This document shows, piece by piece, positions 25,354-34,058 of a stretch of 43,563 nucleotides of DNA. A model generated the notes under the pieces. The model saw nothing but the letters and a program-made list of their open reading frames with translations. It searched no databases and was not told the DNA's origin. How positions within the stretch are numbered: the first letter of the stretch is position 1; each line of letters begins with the position of its first letter. This DNA comes from Desulfococcaceae bacterium HSG9 (lineage in GTDB: Bacteria; Desulfobacterota; Desulfobacteria; Desulfobacterales; JAUCGF01). The DNA is taken from the NCBI GenBank assembly GCA_030378005.1, contig JAUCGF010000001.1, forward strand, positions 38,773-82,335. Reading direction: 5' to 3'. The position numbers and the translations under genes were made by a program.

Positions 25354-27819
25354 TCACATCATAAAGACCGGGTCCACATCAATAACAACTTTAACCGCTT
25401 TATTGGTAAACAGCGGTTTGTTTGTGCCAAGAAGGCGCCGTATGAAGTCATGTAAAATTATAGAATCAGCCCCTTTTAATAAAATTTGCCAACGATAACG
25501 CTTATCAATTCTGGCTATCGGCGCTTCTGCCGGACCTAAAATTGCAATGTGCTTCCCCAAAGAATCATCGGTGCTTTGTACGAGGTAACATGCCTCACCC
25601 ACGGCTTGAGCATGCAGGCTGACTTTGCGCGGATTGACACCTGTGATTTTCAACTGAATCAAACGTGTAAAAGGAGGGAAACCGACGCTTTTACGGCAAT
25701 TGATTTCTTCATCGTAAAACGCTTGATAATCCTGTTTTTTAGCGGCTATAACGCTAAAATGATCGGGATTATAAGTTTGCAGGATCACTTTTCCGGGAGA
25801 TGCTCCGCGGCCTGCGCGGCCAGCTACTTGAGCTAAAATTTGAAACGTTTGCTCGCCAGCACGAAAATCCGGAACATTAAGTGAAAGGTCGGCACAAATA
25901 ATCCCAACCAGTGTGATATAGGGAAAATCATGCCCTTTAGCCACCATTTGGGTACCAATCAAAATATCGGTTGTGCGATCATGCAGTCCTTTCAATAGCT
26001 TCAGAATTGAACCTTTGCGTTGCGTGGTGTCGCGGTCCATTCGAGCCACGCGAGCATCCGGGAAAATCGCTTTGACCGCCTCTTCCACCAGTTCGGTTCC
26101 GTATCCCAATAATTTGAGTGCGGATGAACCACATGTGGGGCATTGCGGAAGGGCCGGGCGCGTAAAACCGCAATAATGACATTTGTAGGCCCTGATACGT
26201 TTGTGCATTGTTAGCGTGATAGCACAATTTTGGCATTGCAACGCCTCGCCGCACGCGGAACAAACCGGGTAATTCGCAAACCCGCGACGATTCAAAAATA
26301 AAAGCACCTGTTCATCTTGCGCCAGGGTTGCGGCCATGGCCTGGCGCAGTTCGGCGGTGATAAACCGGTTGATGCCGCGCATATCACGCGCCTTACGCAA
26401 ATCCACGATTGCGATCTCAGGCAGCGGTCGTTTTTCAATCCGCTCAGTTAAAACTGTCAGGGTGTATTTATTCGTTGCCGCATTATAACACGATTGAATC
26501 GATGGAGTTGCGGAACCTAAAAGAACCACAGCGCCATGCCGTTTGGCTCGCACCATGGCCATGTCTCGACTGTTGTAATGCAGTCCACTGTCTTGTTTAT
26601 AAGAGGTATCATGCTCTTCATCAACAATAATCAGCCCGATTTTTTCAAAAGGCGCAAAAATAGCAGAACGAGCGCCAATAACGATGACTACCTGCCCTTT
26701 TAAGATACGTATCCATTGATCATAACGCTCCCCTTGGGAAAGCGCGCTGTGTAGAACCGCAATTCGCTTGCCAAAACGAGCACGAAATCTTTGTGAAGCT
26801 TGGGCAATCAGAGCAATTTCAGGAACCAACACCAAAACGCTTTCACCGCGTTTCAGCGCCTTGGCCGTGAGGTGCATATAGACTTCGGTTTTACCGCTTC
26901 CGGTAACACCTGCTAAAAGGAAACTGGCAAAGCCCTTGCCTAAAGCGCGGCTGATAGTGTCAACCACCTGCTTTTGACTACAATTCCCACTACATGTAAG
27001 TTTCCGGGGTTTATCCGGTGTTACAGTTTCACCAAACGGGTCCCGGTAAACCTGCTTGTTAAAAATCTCAATATATCCGTTTTTATTAAGAAAATGCGCT
27101 AAACCGATTTTTACTGATGTAAGCGTTTTTAGCTGTTTCAGTGATATTTCCCGGTGAGTTTCTAAAATGCGGATTATTTTTTGTCTGGCGGAGAAATATT
27201 GATCTGAGGGGATATCGGAGCATATCAGCCTAACCCATGGTTCGGTCTTTAAGCGTAGCGTCCTTCCACGGCACTCCTGTCGTTTTTCTAACCAACCCTT
27301 TTTAAGCATCGTATGGATCAGGCTGTGGGAAATATCCTGATTCAGTTTATGCTTCAATTTTTTTAACGGGCAAGCACGGTTTTCCAATACAAGCGCCATT
27401 TTTTTTTGAACAGGCGTTAAAATATTTTGCTTTAACGCGGCAACGCCTTCATTAGTCAGCGCAATCACTGTTGTCGAATGGGTGTTTAGTCCGCCAGGTA
27501 GCGCCGTATGAATGACTTCACCAAGCGGATAACAATAGTAATCGGCAATCCATTTGAAAAAAGGGATCATCGCTTCAGGAAAAAGCACTGTTTCATCGGG
27601 AATATCCAGGATATTTTTAATTTGCCATTGAGTCGCAACTCCCGTTATAGGTGGGGCAGCTCCCAGAATATATCCGGTTACCTGACGTTTTTGAAAAGGA
27701 ACGAGTACGCGCATGCCTATGCGTGCAAAAGGAACAAGAGTCTCTGGAAGGGCGTAGGTGAATGTTGCATCAATGGGCAGGGCGACTGCGATTTCAATAT
27801 GATGCAAAAGGGTTGGCAT
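25354..27819 (-). CDS. priA: Primosomal replication restart helicase PriA
   Basis: PriA reloads the replisome at stalled forks. The 821-aa protein has the N-terminal DNA-binding domains, the helicase core with Walker A GVTGSGKTE (about 304-312) and DEEHD (about 400-404), and the zinc-binding insertion with four pairs of cysteines (CSACGEALQCQNC, CHYCG, CPTCG; about 525-570). It is slightly longer than the E. coli protein (732 aa). The start is ATG at 27819 with no clear ribosome binding site. It converges with the MBL gene (27 bases apart). All motifs needed for activity are present. Confidence 0.96.
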   Translation of the reverse strand: MPTLLHHIEIAVALPIDATFTYALPETLVPFARIGMRVLVPFQKRQVTGYILGAAPPITGVATQWQIKNILDIPDETVLFPEAMIPFFKWIADYYCYPLGEVIHTALPGGLNTHSTTVIALTNEGVAALKQNILTPVQKKMALVLENRACPLKKLKHKLNQDISHSLIHTMLKKGWLEKRQECRGRTLRLKTEPWVRLICSDIPSDQYFSARQKIIRILETHREISLKQLKTLTSVKIGLAHFLNKNGYIEIFNKQVYRDPFGETVTPDKPRKLTCSGNCSQKQVVDTISRALGKGFASFLLAGVTGSGKTEVYMHLTAKALKRGESVLVLVPEIALIAQASQRFRARFGKRIAVLHSALSQGERYDQWIRILKGQVVIVIGARSAIFAPFEKIGLIIVDEEHDTSYKQDSGLHYNSRDMAMVRAKRHGAVVLLGSATPSIQSCYNAATNKYTLTVLTERIEKRPLPEIAIVDLRKARDMRGINRFITAELRQAMAATLAQDEQVLLFLNRRGFANYPVCSACGEALQCQNCAITLTMHKRIRAYKCHYCGFTRPALPQCPTCGSSALKLLGYGTELVEEAVKAIFPDARVARMDRDTTQRKGSILKLLKGLHDRTTDILIGTQMVAKGHDFPYITLVGIICADLSLNVPDFRAGEQTFQILAQVAGRAGRGASPGKVILQTYNPDHFSVIAAKKQDYQAFYDEEINCRKSVGFPPFTRLIQLKITGVNPRKVSLHAQAVGEACYLVQSTDDSLGKHIAILGPAEAPIARIDKRYRWQILLKGADSIILHDFIRRLLGTNKPLFTNKAVKVVIDVDPVFMM

Positions 27820-27857
27820 TAAAAATAGAAGCTATCTGAAAAATGATCTCTTCTGGT

Positions 27858-28313
27858 TCAGGCGGTGCCGGACATATTATTTACGGAGTCCTGCTCCATG
27901 CCGCACTCCCGACAGCGACCATCTGAGCCGATGGTGCCGATACAATTACCGTCACTGCATAACGTACGATTTTCCCAATCACTGTCCGGAATAAACGCAT
28001 CGTCAATGCTCTCGCATTCATCCCTTTCATCTGCAATATCATCGTCATAAGCTGCGTCATCGGTTTCAACTGCGGCAATAGTGTCCGTTTCAAAATCAGC
28101 ATCACTTTCCTGATTAGCGTCGTAAATCAAACCGCATTCTCCACATCGTCCGTTCGTGCCAACCACGCCAATGCAATTGCCGTCACGGCAGAGAATACGA
28201 TTTTCCCAATCAATATCACTATGGTCGATAGTGTTTTGTGATTTTACTTCCTCTTTATCCATTGTATTTATCTTGTTTTTAGGGTGCCGAACTATAAAAT
28301 ATGCTGATTGCAA
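27858..28313 (-). CDS. Hypothetical protein with two zinc-ribbon-like repeats
   Basis: The 151-aa protein contains a duplicated module. DWENRILCRDGNCIGVVG followed by GRCGECG (about 35-62) recurs as DWENRTLCSDGNCIGTIG followed by GRCRECG (about 112-138). Each copy has four cysteines in a C-x5-C-x8-C-x2-C arrangement, which suggests a small zinc-binding knuckle. An acidic spacer (many Asp and Glu) lies between them. I do not know a function. It is 38 bases upstream of priA in the same orientation and might share its transcript. Confidence 0.75.
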   Translation of the reverse strand: MQSAYFIVRHPKNKINTMDKEEVKSQNTIDHSDIDWENRILCRDGNCIGVVGTNGRCGECGLIYDANQESDADFETDTIAAVETDDAAYDDDIADERDECESIDDAFIPDSDWENRTLCSDGNCIGTIGSDGRCRECGMEQDSVNNMSGTA

Positions 28314-28613
28314 TGGATTTAGAGCCCATTACAAAGCAACCGTTCACGCGCCTAATTCAGATGAGGGGAGCGGAAAGCTCTGTTCTACATACGACTCGCG
28401 CACTATAAGCTACTAACATCTTTCATTATCTGCCCGATATAAGAACGGATCAATCCAAAGGAGCACTGAACTGTAAATTCAACACTCCCTCGAAAAGTGT
28501 AAACTACTTTTACAGTATAATAAAAGATATCCCGTACTTGTTGTTTGTAATTCTATGTACGGTATATGTTATTTTTGTTGGTTACAACTATCTATACAGA
28601 TCAAAAAATCTGA
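28314..28613. other. Intergenic region
   Basis: No gene is supported. A stretch near 28337-28395 (AACCGTTCACG ... GGGGAGCGGAAAGC) resembles parts of the palindromic element at 29043-29165. Positions 28493-28513 contain AAAAGTGTAAACTACTTTTA, which matches the arm of the element before lon. Confidence 0.55.
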
Positions 28614-28799
28614 TTAGACTAGCTGAACGTTAGGGATGTTGTCGTTAATAATCGAAAAGCGTTTGTCTCGCTCTCCTTTGCGGCGGCGAATAATATTTCC
28701 AGTTCCCGCTTGATGTTGTGCTTTTTTGGATGGTTCATCGTTCGATTTTAGCATAAGTCGTAATTTTGCTTCGAGAGCAATTTTTGTATCAGTATTCAT
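28614..28799 (-). CDS. Possible small hypothetical protein
   Basis: This 61-residue frame is basic (many Lys and Arg, for example NIIRRRKGERDKR) and has no recognised domain. There is no clear ribosome binding site before its ATG. It may be a real small gene or a chance frame in an A+T-rich stretch. Confidence 0.3.
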   Translation of the reverse strand: MNTDTKIALEAKLRLMLKSNDEPSKKAQHQAGTGNIIRRRKGERDKRFSIINDNIPNVQLV

Positions 28800-29178
28800 A
28801 ATTAAGTTTAAGCTTCAGTTTCGTTCCTATTTATTTGGAGTTAATAAAATTGTTGGTAAATGCTGTTCAATCAATCTATATCAATGATTATCAAATGAAA
28901 TCCATCTACCTGATTAAAACATATCATTGTAATAATTAACTCTTTTAATGTCAAGACAAAACCGCTAAAAATCCAAGTTAATTGTATGAAAATCAGGCAT
29001 GAATGTTGATGGATAATAAATTTAATATGTTACTTTCAATACGTAACCGTTCACTCCCCTATGTTTGGGATAACGACGCGGGACGGCTTCCCGCGCTACA
29101 ACCTGGCGCACGGTGAATCCATGTAGAGCGGAAAGCCGTTCCGCTCAGGGGGAGAGAACGGTTACTTCAGCACCATGT
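28800..29178. other. Intergenic region with a palindromic element
   Basis: The left part (28800-29040) is A+T-rich with nothing recognisable. The right part is the element at 29043-29165. Confidence 0.6.
29043..29165. repeat. Palindromic element with GTAACCGTTC/GAACGGTTAC ends
   Basis: The terminal arms GTAACCGTTCACTCCCCT and AGGGGGAGAGAACGGTTAC are near-complementary. Inside are two further matching arms (GCGGGACGGCTTCCCGCGCT and AGCGGAAAGCCGTTCCGCT). It resembles a non-autonomous element of about 123 bp. A likely fragment is at 28337-28395. Confidence 0.65.
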
Positions 29179-29757
29179 TTAAAAGTTAATAAGAGCAGTC
29201 AGTTCATTCCAGCTTTCAACTTCTTTGAATGGATGGCGCTCCCGATTCCAAGGTTGTTTAAAAAGGATCGGGTGAAGGCCTGCTTTAGAAATATCAAAGC
29301 AAGTTTCAAGGCGGTCTTCCACAAAATGAGTTACATTGTGTTTTAAAAGAACATCTGTTTTTTTGTCAAATGATCCCGTCGAAATAATATGGATACCGCT
29401 GTGGCTAAGACCCACAGTTTCTGTCAGCCAATCACGGATTGGGCCTGGATAAGGTCTGGCGGTCACAAAAAGCAGAGGTGTGTGGGCATCGGCAATCTTA
29501 TTTAACGCTTCCGGCGCACCGTCAATGGCTTGAAGCGACTGAACATAGTTGCCGTCAATCAATTGCGTGATAATTATATCAATAATTTTTTTATCTATTT
29601 TCGATCCGAGGCAGTCCTCCAACAAATAGGAGGTGATATTTTCATAATCCACGTTCATGATATTGTAATCATCCCTAGCGATACGCAAAAACAACCCCAT
29701 TGTATCAGCTACGACACCATCAATATCAAACGCAAGTGACGCCGGATTAATCATCAT
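29179..29757 (-). CDS. HAD-superfamily phosphatase (5'-nucleotidase-like)
   Basis: The 192-aa protein has HAD motif I FDIDGVVADT (nucleophile D11 and general acid D13), a helical cap region, motif II in FVTARPY (Thr of the TAR) and motif IV VEDRLETC. The DxDGVxxDT start and TARPYP are typical of the NT5C/'5' nucleotidase, deoxy' branch. The substrate is unknown. It follows the Rho-N-like gene on the same strand, 89 bases away, with a GGTGGGT repeat between them, so cotranscription is possible but not certain. Confidence 0.85.
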   Translation of the reverse strand: MMINPASLAFDIDGVVADTMGLFLRIARDDYNIMNVDYENITSYLLEDCLGSKIDKKIIDIIITQLIDGNYVQSLQAIDGAPEALNKIADAHTPLLFVTARPYPGPIRDWLTETVGLSHSGIHIISTGSFDKKTDVLLKHNVTHFVEDRLETCFDISKAGLHPILFKQPWNRERHPFKEVESWNELTALINF

Positions 29758-29803
29758 TGTAACTGTCTAAATGCAAAAATTTGTTTTTAAGTTATGTAGA
29801 TAA

Positions 29804-29838
29804 AGGTGGGTTGCGCTACGCTTCACCCACCCTACATT
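29804..29838. repeat. GGTGGGT...ACCCACC hairpin
   Basis: AAGGTGGGTTGCGC and CACCCACCCT form a short stem (arms about 8 bp) around GCTACGCTT. A related stem, GGGTGGGTGC...ACCCACCCTAC, occurs at about 13401-13432. Such hairpins are widespread in bacterial genomes as small dispersed repeats. Confidence 0.55.
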
Positions 29839-29846
29839 TTGCCAAT

Positions 29847-30173
29847 TCAGGCCGCGCGGCGTGTTTTTTTCTTCAAACGGGAGATACGACGTCTGTAAAT
29901 AACGGCCATTTTATCGTCATGTTGTTCGAGTGCAACGGCGCGTTTACCTTTAAGTGCTTTTATTTTTTTCTTAATGTCCCGAACAGAGGAACTGCCCTTT
30001 TTATTATCTTTTTCTTCAATTCCTCGCGCTTTTTTGATACCACGAATCAGTTCGGCTTTGTTCATTCCGTGGACACCGGTAATTTCCGGAATTGTAAGCG
30101 CTGTTTCCCGCAATTCTTTGGCGGTCATTTTTTCCAGCGGCTTCTCTTTGACTTCTTTTTTTTTGCCACCCAT
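29847..30173 (-). CDS. Rho-terminator N-domain-like small basic protein
   Basis: The 108-aa protein is Lys/Arg-rich. Residues 12-55 (EKMTAKELRETALTIPEITGVHGMNKAELIRGIKKARG) match the Rho N-terminal (SAP-like) fold, which binds nucleic acid. The remainder (about 65-108) is a basic helical hairpin. An AAGGAG ribosome binding site lies in front of the ATG (spacing about 9). It may be a nucleic-acid-binding regulator. Downstream of the udg gene by 101 bases, same strand. Confidence 0.75.
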   Translation of the reverse strand: MGGKKKEVKEKPLEKMTAKELRETALTIPEITGVHGMNKAELIRGIKKARGIEEKDNKKGSSSVRDIKKKIKALKGKRAVALEQHDDKMAVIYRRRISRLKKKTRRAA

Positions 30174-30274
30174 AATTAAATTTACTCCTTATTAATGATT
30201 CTTAAATTTAAAAGAAAGCTTTTAAACTTTTCTTTGAGCATCTGTCAATATCGTTTTATCTGATGTTTTGATTT

Positions 30275-30976
30275 TTATGTTTCTATTGCAAGCATTCGCA
30301 TCAATTTTTGCATATCTTCCCAAACATCTCTTTTTTTTCCCGGATTCCTCAACAGAAAAGCGGGATGAAAGGTTGGCATCACCTGAATGCCTTCGTAACT
30401 ATGAAAACGGCCACGAAGATGTGATATCTGTCGGTCGGTTTGTAAAATTGTTTGAGTTGCAAAAGCGCCAAGGGTGCAAATATAATCAGGCTGAATCGCT
30501 TTGATCTGGCGTTTCAGAAAAGGCGCACAAGCGTTTATCTCTTCAGGTAGGGGATTGCGATTTTGCGGCGGATGGCATTTAATAATATTGCATATATAAA
30601 CATCTTCACGCTTTAGTTTCATTGCCTGGATGATACGTGTTAAAAGCTGACCGGCCGCACCGACAAATGGAAGACCCTGCCGGTCTTCATCCATTCCGGG
30701 AGCTTCACCGATAAAGACCAGGCGGGCATGAGGGTTGCCGTCACCAAAGACAATTGTTTGACGATTTTGCCAAAGATTACAACGCTGACAGTTATTTGAT
30801 TCGGCGTGTAATGCCGCTAACGTTTCAACCGGTACGACATCTGGCTTACCCCATTTATCAATCATTTCAATGGTTTTTTCAGAACAGTCAAATTCTTTGA
30901 AACCTGCCTGGGCGATAAAATTGAAATAATTGGCAATCTCATCGGTAATCTGAATGAAAGCACGGTGATTATTCAT
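30275..30976 (-). CDS. Type-4 uracil-DNA glycosylase (Fe-S)
   Basis: This enzyme removes uracil from DNA as the first step of base-excision repair. The 233-aa protein carries motif 1 GEAPGMDEDRQGLPFVG (about 89-105), the family-4 cysteines (CQRC, the Cys in IIKCHPP and the one in NACAPFL, a 4Fe-4S set) and the final HPAFLLRNP motif. The N-terminal 50 residues are extra relative to the minimal family. The coaBC gene lies 38 bases upstream on the same strand and may share a transcript. Confidence 0.93.
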   Translation of the reverse strand: MNNHRAFIQITDEIANYFNFIAQAGFKEFDCSEKTIEMIDKWGKPDVVPVETLAALHAESNNCQRCNLWQNRQTIVFGDGNPHARLVFIGEAPGMDEDRQGLPFVGAAGQLLTRIIQAMKLKREDVYICNIIKCHPPQNRNPLPEEINACAPFLKRQIKAIQPDYICTLGAFATQTILQTDRQISHLRGRFHSYEGIQVMPTFHPAFLLRNPGKKRDVWEDMQKLMRMLAIET

Positions 30977-31014
30977 AAAAGGGATTGCCGGCTGTGTCGC
31001 ATGGTTTTACTTTT

Positions 31015-32223
31015 TTAACTTGAAATCGTAAGTTGTAAAATTCGATCTAACAGTAAATGGGCGACAGCGTCTTTTGACATCTTATGCAGTGTTTCAATAG
31101 TACCGTCTTTATATAGAAATTGGACTCTGTTGGTGTCGGCGTTAAAGCCGGAATCATCCGGACCGATAAGATTTCCGACAATCAGATCAAGGTTTTTCTG
31201 AGCCAGTTTCATCGCAGCGTTTTTTTGAAGGTCTTCCGTTTCCGCAGCAAATCCCACTAAAATACGCCCACCTTTATTTTTACCCAATTCCTTTAAAATA
31301 TCCGGATTTTTCTGAAGTTCTAAAACTGTTTCATCCTGCACTTTTTTAATTTTACGGTGCTTAGGATTGACTGGTCGGTAATCGGAAACAGCCGCCGCTT
31401 TAATAATTATATCGGTGTGTTCAAAATGATGCCATACGGCTTGATGCATTTCCAGAGCCGTATTAACTTTTATCATTTTGATATTCAGGGGTTCCGTAAG
31501 AGATGTCGGGCCGGATATCAAAGTAACATCGGCACCGCGCATTTCAGCCGCACGGGCGATGGCCTGCCCCATTTTGCCTGAAGACGGATTGCTGATGAAG
31601 CGCACCGGATCAATCGCTTCTTGCGTCGGCCCGGAAGTTACAAGAATTTTCCGGCCTGACAAGTCTTTGGGGGTAAGGCAGGCAAGAAAACGATCCAGAA
31701 TTATTTCAGGTTCAGGAAGACGTCCCGGTCCGGTGACTCCGCAGGCCAATTCGCCCGCATCCGGAGCCAAAATATGATATCCGTCCTGTTTAAGTGTTTT
31801 TAAGTTTCGCTTAACCGTCTGATGTTCAAACATGTGTGTGTTCATAGACGGGCAAAGCATAACCGGTGCGGTTACCGCAAGCAAGAAGGTGCTTAAAGCG
31901 TCATCCGCTATTCCAGCGGCGAGTTTGGCAATCATGTTCGCAGTGGTCGGTGCAATAATGACAGCATCGGCAGATTGCGCCCATTCAATATGTTTAATCG
32001 AAGCATCTTCGCCGTTTTCAGCAAAAAGTGACGTGCAAACTTTCATACCTGATAACGCTTCAAACGTTAAAGGTCCCACAAAGGCACCTGCATTCAGAGT
32101 CATAATCACTCTGACATGGGCGTCTTGTTTTTTTAACAACCTTAAAAGCGTTACACTTTTGTAAGCGGCAATGCCGCCGCAAACCCCGATTACTATATTT
32201 TTTCCGTTTAATGTCGTTTTCAT
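31015..32223 (-). CDS. coaBC: Bifunctional phosphopantothenoylcysteine decarboxylase/synthetase CoaBC
   Basis: CoaBC carries out two consecutive steps of coenzyme A synthesis: CoaB ligates cysteine to 4'-phosphopantothenate (CTP), and CoaC decarboxylates the product (FMN). The 402-aa protein has the CoaC flavoprotein half (VIGVCGGIAAYKS at the N terminus, the PSMNTHMFEH substrate segment, residues about 1-185) and the CoaB half (ILVTSGPTQEAIDPVRFISNPSSGKMG, about 192-218; then GFAAETED). The ATG follows AAAAAGA. Length and motif order are normal. The lipoprotein gene lies 52 bases upstream on the same strand. Confidence 0.97.
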   Translation of the reverse strand: MKTTLNGKNIVIGVCGGIAAYKSVTLLRLLKKQDAHVRVIMTLNAGAFVGPLTFEALSGMKVCTSLFAENGEDASIKHIEWAQSADAVIIAPTTANMIAKLAAGIADDALSTFLLAVTAPVMLCPSMNTHMFEHQTVKRNLKTLKQDGYHILAPDAGELACGVTGPGRLPEPEIILDRFLACLTPKDLSGRKILVTSGPTQEAIDPVRFISNPSSGKMGQAIARAAEMRGADVTLISGPTSLTEPLNIKMIKVNTALEMHQAVWHHFEHTDIIIKAAAVSDYRPVNPKHRKIKKVQDETVLELQKNPDILKELGKNKGGRILVGFAAETEDLQKNAAMKLAQKNLDLIVGNLIGPDDSGFNADTNRVQFLYKDGTIETLHKMSKDAVAHLLLDRILQLTISS

Positions 32224-32275
32224 AAATTCTTTTTAACAACCTGCTATCAACATTGAATATGCCCGAATTGGCGCA

Positions 32276-32752
32276 TCACATTAAATCGGATTCACTTTTT
32301 TCAACAATGGAAGGCGCCACCCCGACTTCGACATACGTACTATATTGCGTTTCAGTAATGTTAATAATACACCAGCGCATTTTCTTTTGAAACAACAAAA
32401 TTGCCTTGTTGGGTGTTTTAAACGAACTGATGGATTTCCAATTATCTTTCGCCATATTGTTTCTGAAAAATATGATCAAAGATGTACGCTCCACCTTGCC
32501 TTTTAATTTCAGAATTCCGGTTAAAAAACCAGGCCCCTCAATAATGTAGGTTTCTTTTTTATCAATTTTAAGTTCGCTAGGTAATAAAATATCGCCAAAA
32601 TCATAATATAGGGGCGTATTCCCCTTTGGAATATTTGATCCTGTTCCGCCAACTGTCTGCTGTCTGTTGATGCATCCGTTGAACGACAATGTGATGAATG
32701 TAATCAAACCTAACACAGACATAATCGCGCTGAAATGTTTTTTCCCCCACAT
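32276..32752 (-). CDS. Small lipoprotein of unknown function
   Basis: From the ATG at 32752, which follows AGGAGG, the protein is 158 aa with a signal peptide and a lipobox cysteine near residue 27 (TLSFNGC). The frame runs 48 bases further upstream, but that part has no ribosome binding site. The mature part has LPSELKIDKKETYIIEGPGFLTGILKLKGKVERTSLIIFFRNNMAKDNWK, the pattern of a small envelope lipoprotein that I believe is conserved in Desulfobacterota; I cannot name the family. It precedes coaBC by 52 bases on the same strand. Confidence 0.78.
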   Translation of the reverse strand: MWGKKHFSAIMSVLGLITFITLSFNGCINRQQTVGGTGSNIPKGNTPLYYDFGDILLPSELKIDKKETYIIEGPGFLTGILKLKGKVERTSLIIFFRNNMAKDNWKSISSFKTPNKAILLFQKKMRWCIINITETQYSTYVEVGVAPSIVEKSESDLM

Positions 32753-33325
32753 AATTTTTACCTCCTGAACAGAATGTTTAAATTTTAACGATAAGATCAC
32801 TATATAATTCTACTTGAAAATTGCACCAAGGTCAATTCTAATTTTATTCTTTTAAGATTAAAAAATTGTTTTCGAGTGAACCGCATCCCCATCTTTCATT
32901 TTGATTTTGGTTAACTGTATGAAAATTCATAAAAAATTGGCTATTATCGTAAAAAGTTTATGTTCGGCATTGTTTTCGCTTGAATACGACCCTCTTTTAC
33001 CAGCAATTGAATACAATTGCAACCCAATTATCTGAAACAACACCATCCCATATAATTTTGCCCACCGGCCGAACCTGCTCGGCAGCCTGATGCGTCATAA
33101 ACGACGAAATTGTCTTTTTGACATGATCAGTAGATGGAAAGTTTAGGAGCGCAAAAATTTAGCGCAGCGATTTTTTGCATCTGATTCCACCCGGAGGTCA
33201 GCGCGCTTCAGGGCCGGCAAAAAACCGCTGCACTAAGTTTTTGCGCTCCATGCCGTATTTTAAGACATTTTCCATCTACTGATGATACAGACTCAAGCCT
33301 TTCAGAGACAAACAGATTTCCCAAT
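32753..33325. other. Intergenic region ahead of the IS4 relic
   Basis: It contains the second MITE copy (33128-33281). The remainder is A+T-rich. A 42-codon frame on the minus strand near 33000-33125 shows no recognisable protein, and no promoter is assigned. Confidence 0.6.
33128..33281. mobile_element. 154-bp MITE, copy 2
   Basis: It has the same length and the same perfect 13-bp terminal repeats as copy 1 (CAGTAGATGGAAA and TTTCCATCTACTG). The flanks are both ATGAT, a 5-bp target-site duplication. The inside is roughly 85-90% identical to copy 1 by eye, including the GGAGCGCAAAAATTTAGCGC sub-terminal arm. It lies just upstream of the IS4 relic. Confidence 0.88.
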
Positions 33326-34031
33326 GTGAAGGCTAAAAGAAAAAACATACTGAGAGAGCTTGTAGCCGGATCTCTTCCGGGTAAATCTCCGGTGGTTTAT
33401 GACCCGGTTTTAAGAATCCCTATTGATGTGTTTCCGTGCGAAAACGGGCATGCCTTGGAATGCTCTTTGTTCGGTGATGTATTGGCGACAGTCGAAGTGA
33501 ATGATGTATGGACAGCTAATCGCAATTTCAGTACATGTGGATTTATAACCGCGATTTTTGAAACGCCTATCGCCGTAACAGATGCGTCTGGGAAAAAACA
33601 CATATTCAGGCGGATTCGTGTATATTTGAAAACCGAGACACGAGATAGTGACAAAGAAATATTTATAATCACCGAAATTTCAGCGAAGTTCAGGAAGGGC
33701 GAGCCATCCGAAATAAGCCCCGGACAAGAAAAGAATACAATTCAGGTTAAGTGCCTCATCAAAAACAGAGCAATGGAGTCCGAAATCCACGGCTCACGAC
33801 CCGCTTGGAAAATGGCGGGAGGAAGGAGTATGGGCAGATGAACCGGCCAAGTCGGCAGACCGAAAAAACGACCGAAAGCCCAGCAGAGTGACAAGGGGTA
33901 TGACAAGCCGGGATGTGCGAAATAAAATCCGCAGGCGCGGCATCTCTCCCATGATTCCCCGTCGGTCATGGCCGAATCGGTGGAAGCCGGTCGGGAGACC
34001 GTTGTCAAAGCCGATTGACAGGTCCCTTTAA
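33326..34031 (+). pseudogene. IS4-type transposase relic
   Basis: The 171-residue frame 33326-33841 carries the middle of a DDE transposase: SLPGKSPVVYDP, DVFPCENGHALECSL, VNDVWTANRNFST and HIFRRIRVYLKTETRDSDKEIFIITEI. After its stop, positions 33854-33904 continue in the same frame with GRPKKRPKAQQSDKGYD, then a one-base shift gives SRDVRNKIRRRGISPMIPRRS and GRPLSKPIDRSL to a stop at 34029. The second part resembles the IS5-type DDE end, so two relics may be juxtaposed. The N-terminal part and the terminal repeats are missing. Confidence 0.65.
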
Positions 34032-34058
34032 TTCCTGCACGGTGACACCTACCCGTAT

